A DNA stretch of 12,011 nucleotides, from NCBI GenBank assembly GCA_028877005.1, contig JAGWPI010000133.1:1-12011 (forward strand), given 5' to 3'. Both the position numbers and the translations under genes were made by a program. Below the pieces are notes generated by a model. That model made no database searches and had not been told where the DNA came from. It saw only the letters and a program-made list of their open reading frames with translations. How positions within the stretch are numbered: position 1 is the first letter of the stretch; each line of letters starts with the position of its first letter. The DNA comes from Bacteroidota bacterium. GTDB lineage: Bacteria; Bacteroidota; Bacteroidia; Chitinophagales; Chitinophagaceae. This document shows, one piece after another, positions 1 to 6,751 of the stretch.

Positions 1-280
1 ACAAAGAGTTGTGTGCCGCTACACTTAAACCAATTGAACCGCAGACTTGTGCAATTTCCTGAATAATGGCACTATACTCAAAATATCCCAAACCAGCACC
101 ACCATATATTTCAGGTACTAATACACCCATTAAACCTAATTTACCCATTTCTTTGAACAAATGCACAGGAAATTCTTGCAATTCGTCCCACTCCATAACA
201 TGTGGTAAAATATACTGTTTGGCAAAATCCTTGGCTGTTTGTGCTACTTGTTCTGTTAATTCATGCTGCTTAAATTCCAT
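1..280 (-). CDS. Acyl-CoA dehydrogenase, N-terminal part (cut by window edge)
   Basis: Only the first 93 codons are inside the window; the gene continues past base 1. The fragment starts MEFKQHELTEQVAQ and carries the all-helical N-terminal domain of the acyl-CoA dehydrogenase family, including LGLMGVLVPEIYGGAGLG at about residues 48-65 and SVAAHNSL at 86-93. In this family the enzyme uses FAD to oxidise an acyl-CoA thioester to the 2-enoyl-CoA in the cytoplasm and passes electrons to electron-transfer flavoprotein. The catalytic glutamate and most of the FAD site lie outside the window, so straight-chain, branched-chain or glutaryl substrates cannot be told apart. The ATG at 280 follows a good promoter and has no Shine-Dalgarno sequence, as is usual in Bacteroidota. 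A palindrome sits over the likely transcription start and suggests repressor control. Confidence 0.88.
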   Translation of the reverse strand, partial: MEFKQHELTEQVAQTAKDFAKQYILPHVMEWDELQEFPVHLFKEMGKLGLMGVLVPEIYGGAGLGYFEYSAIIQEIAQVCGSIGLSVAAHNSL

Positions 281-291
281 ACAACTAAAAT

Positions 292-307
292 ACTAACTAA
301 TGTTAGT
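292..307. promoter_or_regulatory. Palindrome at the acyl-CoA dehydrogenase promoter, possible operator
   Basis: The sequence ACTAAC-TAAT-GTTAGT is a perfect inverted repeat with 6-bp arms and a 4-bp spacer. A second, offset repeat, AACTAA-TG-TTAGTT at 295-308, overlaps it. It lies just downstream of the -7 box, over the expected transcription start. Size and position fit a dimeric repressor of the TetR type, the family that commonly controls fatty-acid breakdown genes; that assignment is inference. Confidence 0.4.
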
Positions 308-310
308 TTA

Positions 311-340
311 CAAATGTAGCAGTTTTTTTTATTTTACCAA
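311..340 (-). promoter_or_regulatory. Promoter of the acyl-CoA dehydrogenase gene
   Basis: On the minus strand TTG (340-338) is followed by exactly 19 bases and then TACATTTG (318-311). This matches the Bacteroidota pattern of TTG near -33 and TAnnTTTG at -7. It lies in the short gap after the helix-hairpin-helix gene, so the dehydrogenase can be transcribed alone, with a leader of about 25 bases. Confidence 0.65.
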
Positions 341-345
341 GAAAA

Positions 346-1203
346 TTATTGAGTACTACAAAATTGTTTGATTTGTTGCATTTGTTCTGCACTCAAGAAA
401 GGGATTGCTTGCAAGTCGTTTACCGATTGAAAATGCCCTTTTTGTTGCCGAAGAATAAGAATTGCTTTAGCAACTTTTTCAGGAATGAAAGGGTGGTGTA
501 ATAAGGCAAATGGTGAGGCTGTATTAAGATTTAATTTAGGCATTTGCTGTGGTGTAATAAAAACATAGGGCTTTATTGCAGTAAATAATGAATCAGAAAT
601 ACCCGGCACTTGTAATAATTGTTCGGGTTGCACAAAGCCTTCTAATTTATCTCTATAATGTACAATCTGATAAGCCAATAGTGGGGTAATACCCGGAATA
701 TTTCTAAATGCTGCAGCATCTGCATCATTTAATTCTACAGGTATTAAAGAAAGATTTTTATCTAACTGATTGGCATTTTTTGCATGATAAACATCAGATA
801 TATGTATATATGGAATTAAAGCATTTGCTTCTTCTGTTGTTAAACCCCATAATTTACGAATATCTTCCGGTTTAAAGAATCGCCCACCCTTTTGCCGGTA
901 ATGTAAAAGCGTTTGAATGATTTTTGGCCTTAAACCTATTTGCATTAATCCTATAGAATCTATAGTATTTGGATTAAAGGCAAACAAATGTAACTGCTTT
1001 GTAACAGGCCCATCATCAGGTAATTCTGATACATCCGTTTGTATGTTTAAATAACTTTCGGCTGCAGGCAATTCCTGCACAGTAATTGGAGCAGGCACTT
1101 TACTAAAAAAATAAGGCAAACTTAAGAGCACCATTACACAAAAAAGTAAAAACACAATACCTACAATTTGCCGATTTGAAAAATATAAATACTGATTCTT
1201 CAT
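346..1203 (-). CDS. Membrane-anchored protein with three helix-hairpin-helix modules (ComEA-like)
   Basis: This 285-residue protein has one hydrophobic segment at about residues 13-33 after a short charged N-terminus, so the rest is probably periplasmic and tethered to the inner membrane. Three related modules of about 60 residues follow, at about 75-134, 156-216 and 224-283. Each opens with an asparagine motif (FNPNT, VELNDAD, LNLNTAS), continues through an IG/PGI-type hairpin and a helix with a YRxK or RQQK run, then F and a second hairpin, and the first two end PYxxI. This is the layout of tandem ComEA-type HhH units, which bind DNA backbone without sequence specificity. A role as DNA receptor in natural transformation is possible but unproven; HhH repeats may also bind protein or be structural. 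It lies 72 bases after the metallo-hydrolase gene and no clear promoter was found for it. Confidence 0.8.
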   Translation of the reverse strand: MKNQYLYFSNRQIVGIVFLLFCVMVLLSLPYFFSKVPAPITVQELPAAESYLNIQTDVSELPDDGPVTKQLHLFAFNPNTIDSIGLMQIGLRPKIIQTLLHYRQKGGRFFKPEDIRKLWGLTTEEANALIPYIHISDVYHAKNANQLDKNLSLIPVELNDADAAAFRNIPGITPLLAYQIVHYRDKLEGFVQPEQLLQVPGISDSLFTAIKPYVFITPQQMPKLNLNTASPFALLHHPFIPEKVAKAILILRQQKGHFQSVNDLQAIPFLSAEQMQQIKQFCSTQ

Positions 1204-1234
1204 GGTATGAATAGAAACGGGTTAAGGAAAATAA

Positions 1235-1262
1235 TTACACAATAAAATAAAAAATTATGTAA
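1235..1262 (-). terminator. AU-rich hairpin between hydrolase and HhH genes, possible weak terminator
   Basis: As minus-strand RNA, UUACAUAAU (1262-1254) can pair with AUUGUGUAA (1243-1235) over 9 bp including one U-G pair, around a 10-base loop. UUAUUUU follows the stem. The stem has a single G-C pair and would be weak, and the surrounding bases are nearly all A and T, so chance pairing is a real alternative. Confidence 0.25.
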
Positions 1263-1275
1263 AAAAATAAAAAAA

Positions 1276-2058
1276 TTATACATAGCATACCAAACCATCA
1301 TAACTTAAAGACATGTGCGATGGTAACTGTTGATTAACCATTGCATGCATACCCAACTGATGACTAATATGGGTAAAATAAACTTCAGGTATGCACAATT
1401 CATTGGCTAAATCAATAGCTTCTTGTAAACTATAATGCGAGATATGTGGTTCTTGCCTCAGTGCATTTAAAACCAGTACAGCAGAGCCCCTTATTTTTTC
1501 TTTTTCTTGATCATCTATTTTATTGGCATCAGTAATGTAGGTAAAATTACCAATCCGAAAGCCTACCACGGGCATTTTTAAATGCCATACCCAAATAGGT
1601 TGTATGTGTAATGAATGTATTTGAAAGGGCGTGTGATTCACCAAATGTAAATCAATACGCGGTACACCCGGATAAGCATTTTCTGCAAAAGCATAATAAA
1701 AATCGCGCTGTAAAACTTCGGCAGTTAAGGTGTTGGCATATACCGGCAAATTAGTATGTTGTATATAGTTATAAGCTCTAACATCATCTAAACCTGCAAT
1801 ATGATCTTTATGTGGATGGGTAAATAATATAGCATCTAACCTACGATTATTGATACGCAACATTTGATATCTAAAATCGGGTGTTGTATCAATAACCAAG
1901 GTTGTACCGTCCTGCAGTGATTCAACAAGAACACTACTTCTAAGTCGCTTGTCTTTTTTATCGGTTGAATTACAGACAGCACAATCACAGCCTATCATAG
2001 GAACACCTGTGCTAGTGCCTGTACCTAAAAAGGTTATTTTTAAAAGAGGTTTTTTCAC
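1276..2058 (-). CDS. PhnP-like metallo-beta-lactamase-fold hydrolase
   Basis: The 260-residue product is a full-length single-domain MBL-fold enzyme. It opens FLGTGTSTGVPMIGC, followed by the structural zinc motif CDCAVC (Cys24, Cys26, Cys29) typical of the PhnP branch. The catalytic motif THPHKDH gives His81, His83, Asp85 and His86, followed by GLDDVR. Further likely ligands are His159 (WHLKMPVVGFR), Asp177 (ITDANK) and His230 (YFTHISH). PhnP hydrolyses a cyclic ribosyl phosphate diester in phosphonate breakdown, but no phn genes are visible here, so a phosphodiesterase of unknown substrate is the safe reading. There is no signal peptide, so it is cytosolic. The start is GTG at 2058; no ATG exists before the essential GTGTS motif. 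A -7 box ends only a few bases upstream, so the message may be leaderless or nearly so. Confidence 0.85.
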   Translation of the reverse strand: MKKPLLKITFLGTGTSTGVPMIGCDCAVCNSTDKKDKRLRSSVLVESLQDGTTLVIDTTPDFRYQMLRINNRRLDAILFTHPHKDHIAGLDDVRAYNYIQHTNLPVYANTLTAEVLQRDFYYAFAENAYPGVPRIDLHLVNHTPFQIHSLHIQPIWVWHLKMPVVGFRIGNFTYITDANKIDDQEKEKIRGSAVLVLNALRQEPHISHYSLQEAIDLANELCIPEVYFTHISHQLGMHAMVNQQLPSHMSLSYDGLVCYV

Positions 2059-2063
2059 AATAT

Positions 2064-2071
2064 CAAAAGTA
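2064..2071 (-). promoter_or_regulatory. -7 box upstream of the PhnP-like hydrolase gene
   Basis: Minus-strand TACTTTTG (2071-2064) fits TAnnTTTG. At the -33 position (19 bases upstream) there is TTT rather than TTG, within the T-tract of the preceding terminator. The box ends 5 bases before the GTG start codon, which predicts little or no leader. Confidence 0.45.
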
Positions 2072-2087
2072 TCCTAATTCTATGAAT

Positions 2088-2117
2088 AAAAAAAGGATGC
2101 AACTTATAGCTACATCC
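2088..2117 (-). terminator. Intrinsic terminator after the 95-residue protein gene
   Basis: As minus-strand RNA, GGAUGUAGC (2117-2109) pairs with GUUGCAUCC (2103-2095) over 9 bp, including two G-U pairs, around the 5-base loop UAUAA. Seven U residues follow immediately. It lies about 25 bases past the stop codon of the upstream gene and insulates it from the hydrolase gene. This is the best terminator in the window. Confidence 0.85.
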
Positions 2118-2141
2118 CTTTTTTATACTAAATGATTAAAA

Positions 2142-2429
2142 TTAAGCGGGATCAATCAACTTGGCATTTTTAATAATATTATCGTACAATAATTGACTCT
2201 CATGGGTCAGCTTATCATAATCAATGGCTACTTGTGGAATTATATCGAGCAGTGTATTGATTCGTCCTTCTATATCGAGATATTTATTCAACACCACTAC
2301 TTTTTTAGACTCCAACAAACACCAACCACTTTGAAAGGTGCCGCGTTCATAGCGCACCACATAATCAGATTGCCCTAAAATATCACTCAACTTATCCAAT
2401 GTGCTTTGCGTTAATTTCATAATTAGCAT
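2142..2429 (-). CDS. Small conserved-looking protein of unknown function, 95 residues
   Basis: No enzymatic motif, signal peptide or membrane segment is visible. The protein looks like a small soluble alpha/beta domain: an N-terminal helix (LTQSTLDKLSDILG), a strand pair (DYVVRYERGTFQSG and KKVVVLNKYLD), then helices (IEGRINTLLDII and HESQLLYDNIIKNAK). It resembles, from memory, small hypothetical proteins common in Bacteroidota, but that is recall and not a search. A -7 box upstream and a strong terminator downstream bracket it as a single-gene transcription unit, which argues that it is real. Two in-frame ATG codons are possible: 2429 (MLIM...) and 2420 (MKLTQ...). The second gives a more usual leader of about 20 bases and a 92-residue protein. 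Confidence 0.75.
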   Translation of the reverse strand: MLIMKLTQSTLDKLSDILGQSDYVVRYERGTFQSGWCLLESKKVVVLNKYLDIEGRINTLLDIIPQVAIDYDKLTHESQLLYDNIIKNAKLIDPA

Positions 2430-2447
2430 ACATTAGGTTAATGAGTG

Positions 2448-2455
2448 CAAAATTA
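2448..2455 (-). promoter_or_regulatory. -7 box upstream of the 95-residue protein gene
   Basis: Minus-strand TAATTTTG (2455-2448) fits TAnnTTTG and lies 18 bases before the first ATG. No TTG is found at the expected -33 distance, so the support is the -7 box and its position alone. Confidence 0.4.
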
Positions 2456-2492
2456 CTAATGAAGTAACAAGCTACATCATTGACTTATCCAC

Positions 2493-2517
2493 ATTACAAT
2501 TGATAGCTAATTGTAAT
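2493..2517 (-). repeat. Perfect 9-bp inverted repeat spanning the stop codon of the TonB receptor gene
   Basis: ATTACAATT (2493-2501) and AATTGTAAT (2509-2517) are perfect inverted arms around a 7-base loop. The repeat covers the last codons and the stop codon of the receptor gene. No run of T follows on the minus strand, so it is not a standard intrinsic terminator; it could stabilise the 3' end of the message or be chance in AT-rich DNA. Confidence 0.4.
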
Positions 2518-4968
2518 AAATAGTTGACGGGGTGCAATAGGTGTAACACTATAATTATCGTGTACTAAATAATTTAAACTATTAAAAACATTAGACACTT
2601 TAGCTTGAGTAGATATTTTTTTATAAGTATAACCTGTAGAAATATCTACTGTAGTAAACCCAGAAAGCGGTATTAGCCTACTACCCAGTATAGTTTGCCC
2701 AACCAGATTGTTATATCCACCATAGCGGGCACCTGTGTAAAAACCGGAAGCACCAATTTTAAAACCTTTTAAGACACTATTTGTGAAGGTATAAAAAACA
2801 CTGGCATTGGCTGTATAACGTGGTGCATTTACCAAGGGTTCGCCTTCAATATTAGAGCCTTTTGTACCGGAAGTATGTGTAAACTGTATATTATTGTAAG
2901 CAAAACCGGTAATAAAATAAAGGTTTTTAGTAAAATTGCCATTTAAACCTAATTCTACACCATCACTGGTTGTTTCACCACTTAACATTTTTATATTCGA
3001 ATTAGTATTGGGTGTTATGCCATCAGCTAAATAAATTGCTTGCTGTGCTAAATTGCTATTAATAATTTTATACACACTCATAGTGGCAGATAGTTTTCCG
3101 TTAGCAAAATTATTTTTTGCCCCTACTTCATATTGGTGAATGATAGAGGCTTTTAAAGGATTACCAAAAACATCTACCCCGGTATTGGCAGTAAAATTAT
3201 TGGCATAACTGGCATAAAAAGAAAGGTTAGATGCAGGCTGATAAATAATACCCAACTTGGGTGAAAGCACTTGGTAGGTAGCAGTTGCAGCTGAACCTTT
3301 TACTGTAATAGCACCTCGATTATTATTTGCAGTACTATCAATAGTGGTTTGTACATTGGCCTGATAGCTATATCGCACACCGGCAAATAGTTTTATTTGT
3401 TGTGTAACTGTAATTAAATCTTGTACATATATACCGGCTCTATATGAAGGCGCAGTAGTGGTAGCTAATTGTATGGCGTTTGGTATATCTGTTCTTTGCA
3501 CATATTGAAATGGATTTAATAAGTTGATGGTATCATATGTTTTTAATATTAAACCATTGTTATTATAAATAGCAAAGGCATCGGTTTTAGTAATAATGCT
3601 TGTATAATCAACTCCTGCTAGAAAATGGTTAGAAATATTTTTTAATTTGAATTTTCCTTCCAAATTAACCTGACCTGCAACATCGGTTTCAATGCTATGT
3701 GCTCTTGCCAATGGTCTGGCAATGATACCGTTAACTGAAGCTGTGTTTAAATTACCTACTCCATAAGAGTTAACATCAGTATGTTGAAAAGAGCCCATAC
3801 CAGTTAAAGAAAACTGTTTGTTAATAACATGCTTAAAAGTGGCAGATGCACCCATTTGCAGCACATTATTATAAGCCCAGGCAACATTTTGATAACGAGA
3901 GCGTGGGATAGCATTGGTTAATACCCTACCACTGTCTAACAAACCCACGCCGGGATCGGGTGTTATTTGTGCATTCAAATATTCACCCGATAACAACAAA
4001 GATGTTTTATCATTTATTTTATACAACAAAGATGGATTTACATAATTACGAATGGTTTTAACAACATCACGATAACTACGATCATTTTCATAACTGCCTA
4101 CCACCCTAAATGCTATCTTTTTAGAAAGAGGACCATATAAATCTAAAACAGGTTTATATTGCTGATTACTACCCATGAGAAAAGAAACAGATCCGCCCCA
4201 ATTGAATTGGGGTTTTTTGGTAATCATATCAATAATTAACCCACTAGATGAACTACCATATAAAAATGCAGAACTTCCTTTAATAATTTCAACAGATTCT
4301 AGTGAAGCTGTTTCAGGCATACCCGCAATATTGTAAGGCAATCCATTTTTAAAAATACTACCACCACCAGCTCCACCGTTAATACCAATAATATAGCCTC
4401 GGGCACCATATGTTTCATTAACACCATAACGTGTTTGAACCAATGAAACACCGGGTGCATTTTTTACTATATCGCCTAATCTGATGGCTTGCTGGTCATG
4501 AATTACTTCATTAGAAATTATTGCAGTTGCCAATGGTAAATCTTTATCCGGAATATTGATTTTAGCAATGCTTAATCGCTGACGTATATTTTTAATTTCA
4601 ATGTCTGATAATTGGCGCTCTGTCATTTTTAACTGGAAGGAAAGTGACAATTTTACATTATCATTCACAACAACATATTTTCGAATAGTTTCATGCCCAA
4701 TAAAGATAATTGCAATTTCATAAGTGCCTTTGGGTATTCCTCTTAATTCAAAATAGCCGTTTTCATCAGTTATAGCAGTTCTGTTTCTATGTTCATTTTT
4801 TAAATGTACAGTAACACCTTCAGCAGGTTCATTATCTGAGGTAACAATTTTACCACTAATAACACCTATGCCATTATCTTCATTATTTGCAATAGCCGTA
4901 TACGCAAAAAAAAGAGTTATTAACCCGAACAAAAAAAATTTTAAAATATAATTTCCTTTCATAAACAT
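2494..4968 (-). CDS. TonB-dependent outer membrane receptor, siderophore type
   Basis: This 824-residue protein imports a ligand through the outer membrane using energy from TonB-ExbB-ExbD. It has a signal peptide (about residues 1-28, ending AIANN), then a carboxypeptidase-regulatory-like Ig-fold domain at about 35-110 (GKIVTSDNEPAEGVTVHL, TDENGYFELRGIPKGTYEI). A short linker with a TonB-box-like LSDIEIKN follows, then a plug domain at about 140-255 (LGDIVKNAPGVSL, YGARGY, SVEIIKGSSAFLYG, MITKKP) and a 22-strand-type barrel to the end. The C-terminus QLFITISYQL has the alternating pattern of a final barrel strand. The plug resembles ferric-siderophore receptors (FhuA/FecA-like), so iron uptake is likely, but the ligand is not shown. 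No sigma/anti-sigma pair is adjacent. Start codons at 4968 and 4962 (MKGNYILK) are both possible; the second gives the more typical signal peptide. Confidence 0.9.
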   Translation of the reverse strand: MFMKGNYILKFFLFGLITLFFAYTAIANNEDNGIGVISGKIVTSDNEPAEGVTVHLKNEHRNRTAITDENGYFELRGIPKGTYEIAIIFIGHETIRKYVVVNDNVKLSLSFQLKMTERQLSDIEIKNIRQRLSIAKINIPDKDLPLATAIISNEVIHDQQAIRLGDIVKNAPGVSLVQTRYGVNETYGARGYIIGINGGAGGGSIFKNGLPYNIAGMPETASLESVEIIKGSSAFLYGSSSSGLIIDMITKKPQFNWGGSVSFLMGSNQQYKPVLDLYGPLSKKIAFRVVGSYENDRSYRDVVKTIRNYVNPSLLYKINDKTSLLLSGEYLNAQITPDPGVGLLDSGRVLTNAIPRSRYQNVAWAYNNVLQMGASATFKHVINKQFSLTGMGSFQHTDVNSYGVGNLNTASVNGIIARPLARAHSIETDVAGQVNLEGKFKLKNISNHFLAGVDYTSIITKTDAFAIYNNNGLILKTYDTINLLNPFQYVQRTDIPNAIQLATTTAPSYRAGIYVQDLITVTQQIKLFAGVRYSYQANVQTTIDSTANNNRGAITVKGSAATATYQVLSPKLGIIYQPASNLSFYASYANNFTANTGVDVFGNPLKASIIHQYEVGAKNNFANGKLSATMSVYKIINSNLAQQAIYLADGITPNTNSNIKMLSGETTSDGVELGLNGNFTKNLYFITGFAYNNIQFTHTSGTKGSNIEGEPLVNAPRYTANASVFYTFTNSVLKGFKIGASGFYTGARYGGYNNLVGQTILGSRLIPLSGFTTVDISTGYTYKKISTQAKVSNVFNSLNYLVHDNYSVTPIAPRQLFITISYQL

Positions 4969-4999
4969 GTAATTTTTTGCGAAGTTGAAAGCTTAACTA

Positions 5000-5029
5000 A
5001 AAAATTACATGCCGTTTTGGGAAAACCAA
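5000..5029 (-). promoter_or_regulatory. Promoter of the TonB-dependent receptor gene
   Basis: Minus-strand TTG (5029-5027) is followed by exactly 19 bases and TAATTTTT (5007-5000), one mismatch from TAnnTTTG. Within the spacer lies the inverted repeat GTTTT-GGG-AAAAC (plus strand 5014-5026), placed where a bound repressor would block RNA polymerase. It does not resemble a classical Fur box. Confidence 0.5.
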
Positions 5030-5077
5030 TTTATAGAATCGGGAAATTATTCGTTGCAAAAAAGGAGATAATAAACT

Positions 5078-6634
5078 TTACTTACTCACCATTTTAACAA
5101 TAGGTACTATTATTTCTTCCAAGCTAATGCCACCATGCTGAAAGGTATTTTTAAAATAGTTGGCGAAATAATTGTAGTTATTAGGGTAACATAAATACTC
5201 ATCTTCTTTTGCAAAAATAAAAGAAGAATTAACGGTGGGTACCGGCAAACCGGCCATGCGCGGATCTTTAAAGGCCAATACCTCTTTAGGATTGTAATCT
5301 AAATTTCTTCCATGTTTATAACGCAAGTTTGTGGTAGTTTGTTTATCGCCAATCACTTTACAGGGTACTTTTACCCGAACGCTACCATGATCGGTAGAGA
5401 GAATGAGTTTAACATTTTTTCCTACAATTTTTTTTAGTGCTTGATGCAGAGCACTATGCTCAAACCAACTTTTGGTTATGCTTCGGTAGCTAGCTTCATC
5501 GGCAGCCAATTCTTTTAAAACTTCCATTTCTGTTCGTGCATGACTAAGCATATCTACAAAATTATATACAATAATATTCAAATCATTCCCTAGCATATTA
5601 TGAATATTATTCACTAATTGCAATCCATCGGTATGGCTTAATATTTTTGTATAGCTGATTTTTAAATCGTCTTTCTTCAATCTTTTTAATAAAGCATTCA
5701 AAAAAACCTCTTCATATAAATTCTTTCCACCCTGTTCATCATCATTTTTCCATTGTTCCGGAAATTGTTTTTCAATATCAACAGGCAACATTCCACTAAA
5801 GATGGCATTGCGACTGTATTGTGTGGCAGTAGGCAATATGGAGTAATATATTTCATCTTCTAAAATTCTAAAATTTTCTGCAAATATGGGTTGTATAGCT
5901 TTCCACTGATCGAAACGAAGATTATCGATTAAAATAAAGAAGAGTGGTATTCCTTTTTCTATATGCGGCAATACTTTAAACTGCATTAAATAATGACTCA
6001 TAATAGGCGTTTCGGCAGTAGTGGGTTTTATCCATTCTGCATAATGTTTAGCAATAAATTTTGCAAATTCAGCATTGGCCTCCTGTTTCTGCGATACCAA
6101 AATTTCTCGCATTTCTGCACTGTCTGTTTTTTCCATTTCTAATTCCCAGTAAACTAATTTCTTATATATTTCTGCCCATTCTTTATAGTCGGGGTTGTTA
6201 TTAAAGGCCATAAACAATTCTCTAAATTGTTGTTGATAAGCCGAAGTTGTCTTTTCAGATATTAATCGCTTATTATCTATTATTTTTTTCAGGCATAGCA
6301 ACACCTGATTAGGATTAACAGGCTTAAGCAAATAATCGGTAATTTGGCTTCCAATTGCATCATCCATTAAACGTTCAGTTTCATTTTTTGTAATTAAAAC
6401 AACTGGGATAGCAGGATGTAATGCTTTTATTTTAGCAAGTGTTTCTAAACCGGTTATACCGGGCATAGATTCATCTAAAAAAACAATATCTACTAAGTTT
6501 TTCTCTAAAAAATGCAAAGCTTCAAAACCACTTGCAAAACTTTTTATATGATATCCTTTGCTTTCTAAAAACATAATTTGCGACTGTAAGCTTTCAATTT
6601 CATCATCAGCCCAAAGTATTGTAACAGGTTCCAT
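5078..6634 (-). CDS. porX: PorX-type response regulator: receiver domain plus PglZ (alkaline phosphatase fold) domain
   Basis: PorX is the cytoplasmic regulator of type IX secretion genes in Bacteroidota, acting with the sensor kinase PorY and sigma factor SigP. From the ATG at 6634 the protein has 518 residues, the usual family length. The receiver domain spans about 1-120: acidic pair Asp10/Asp11 (WADDE), phosphoacceptor Asp54 (FLDESMPG), and Lys104 (LLKPVNP). After a helical linker, the PglZ domain fills about 210-518 with likely metal or nucleophile residues Asp237 (LIDNLRFDQW), Thr271 (PTATQYSR), Asp361 and His365 (DMLSHAR), Asp415 and His416 (STDHGS) and His500 (FQHGG). These are all present, so phosphodiesterase activity on nucleotides, reported for the family, is likely retained. 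Reading the frame further upstream reaches only a TTG inside the promoter box, so the longer 546-residue version is rejected. No PorY or other type IX gene is adjacent. Confidence 0.92.
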   Translation of the reverse strand: MEPVTILWADDEIESLQSQIMFLESKGYHIKSFASGFEALHFLEKNLVDIVFLDESMPGITGLETLAKIKALHPAIPVVLITKNETERLMDDAIGSQITDYLLKPVNPNQVLLCLKKIIDNKRLISEKTTSAYQQQFRELFMAFNNNPDYKEWAEIYKKLVYWELEMEKTDSAEMREILVSQKQEANAEFAKFIAKHYAEWIKPTTAETPIMSHYLMQFKVLPHIEKGIPLFFILIDNLRFDQWKAIQPIFAENFRILEDEIYYSILPTATQYSRNAIFSGMLPVDIEKQFPEQWKNDDEQGGKNLYEEVFLNALLKRLKKDDLKISYTKILSHTDGLQLVNNIHNMLGNDLNIIVYNFVDMLSHARTEMEVLKELAADEASYRSITKSWFEHSALHQALKKIVGKNVKLILSTDHGSVRVKVPCKVIGDKQTTTNLRYKHGRNLDYNPKEVLAFKDPRMAGLPVPTVNSSFIFAKEDEYLCYPNNYNYFANYFKNTFQHGGISLEEIIVPIVKMVSK

Positions 6635-6715
6635 AGCTTTTTTCTTTAAATTACTTGTTGTGTGCAAATAACAGGCCAGTAGTATAATGAAGCAGCCTAT
6701 ATATTTCAGAACTAT

Positions 6716-6723
6716 CAAAAATA
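6716..6723 (-). promoter_or_regulatory. -7 box of the porX promoter
   Basis: Minus-strand TATTTTTG (6723-6716) is a perfect TAnnTTTG match and predicts a leader of roughly 75 bases before the porX ATG. Its expected -33 region, about 19 bases upstream, falls on the -7 box of the divergent promoter, and no TTG is present there. Confidence 0.5.
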
Positions 6724-6743
6724 TTCTATAGCACTACAAATAG

Positions 6744-6751
6744 TACATTTG
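6744..6751 (+). promoter_or_regulatory. -7 box of the HD-protein/lipid A cluster promoter
   Basis: Plus-strand TACATTTG is a perfect TAnnTTTG match, ending 29 bases before the ATG at 6781. Its expected -33 region falls on the porX -7 box, and no TTG is present there. The two boxes face away from each other with 20 bases between them. Confidence 0.5.

Noticed and set aside
66-296. Open frame of 76 codons on the plus strand
   Set aside because: It lies opposite the acyl-CoA dehydrogenase fragment, whose protein sequence is clearly that of a known family. The plus-strand product has no recognisable features.
2485-2493. TTATCCACA, a perfect match to the E. coli DnaA box
   Set aside because: It is a single copy with no cluster of further boxes, no dnaA or dnaN nearby and no AT-rich unwinding region beyond the general background. 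A lone 9-mer in an AT-rich gap is weak evidence for an origin.
5078-6634. PglZ domain as a sign of a BREX phage-defence locus
   Set aside because: The PglZ fold here is fused behind a receiver domain in the PorX arrangement and none of the other BREX genes is present.
6635-6718. Extension of PorX by 28 residues with a hydrophobic stretch that could look like a membrane anchor
   Set aside because: The extension begins at a TTG inside the -7 promoter box, and PorX proteins are cytoplasmic and start at the ILWADDE region.
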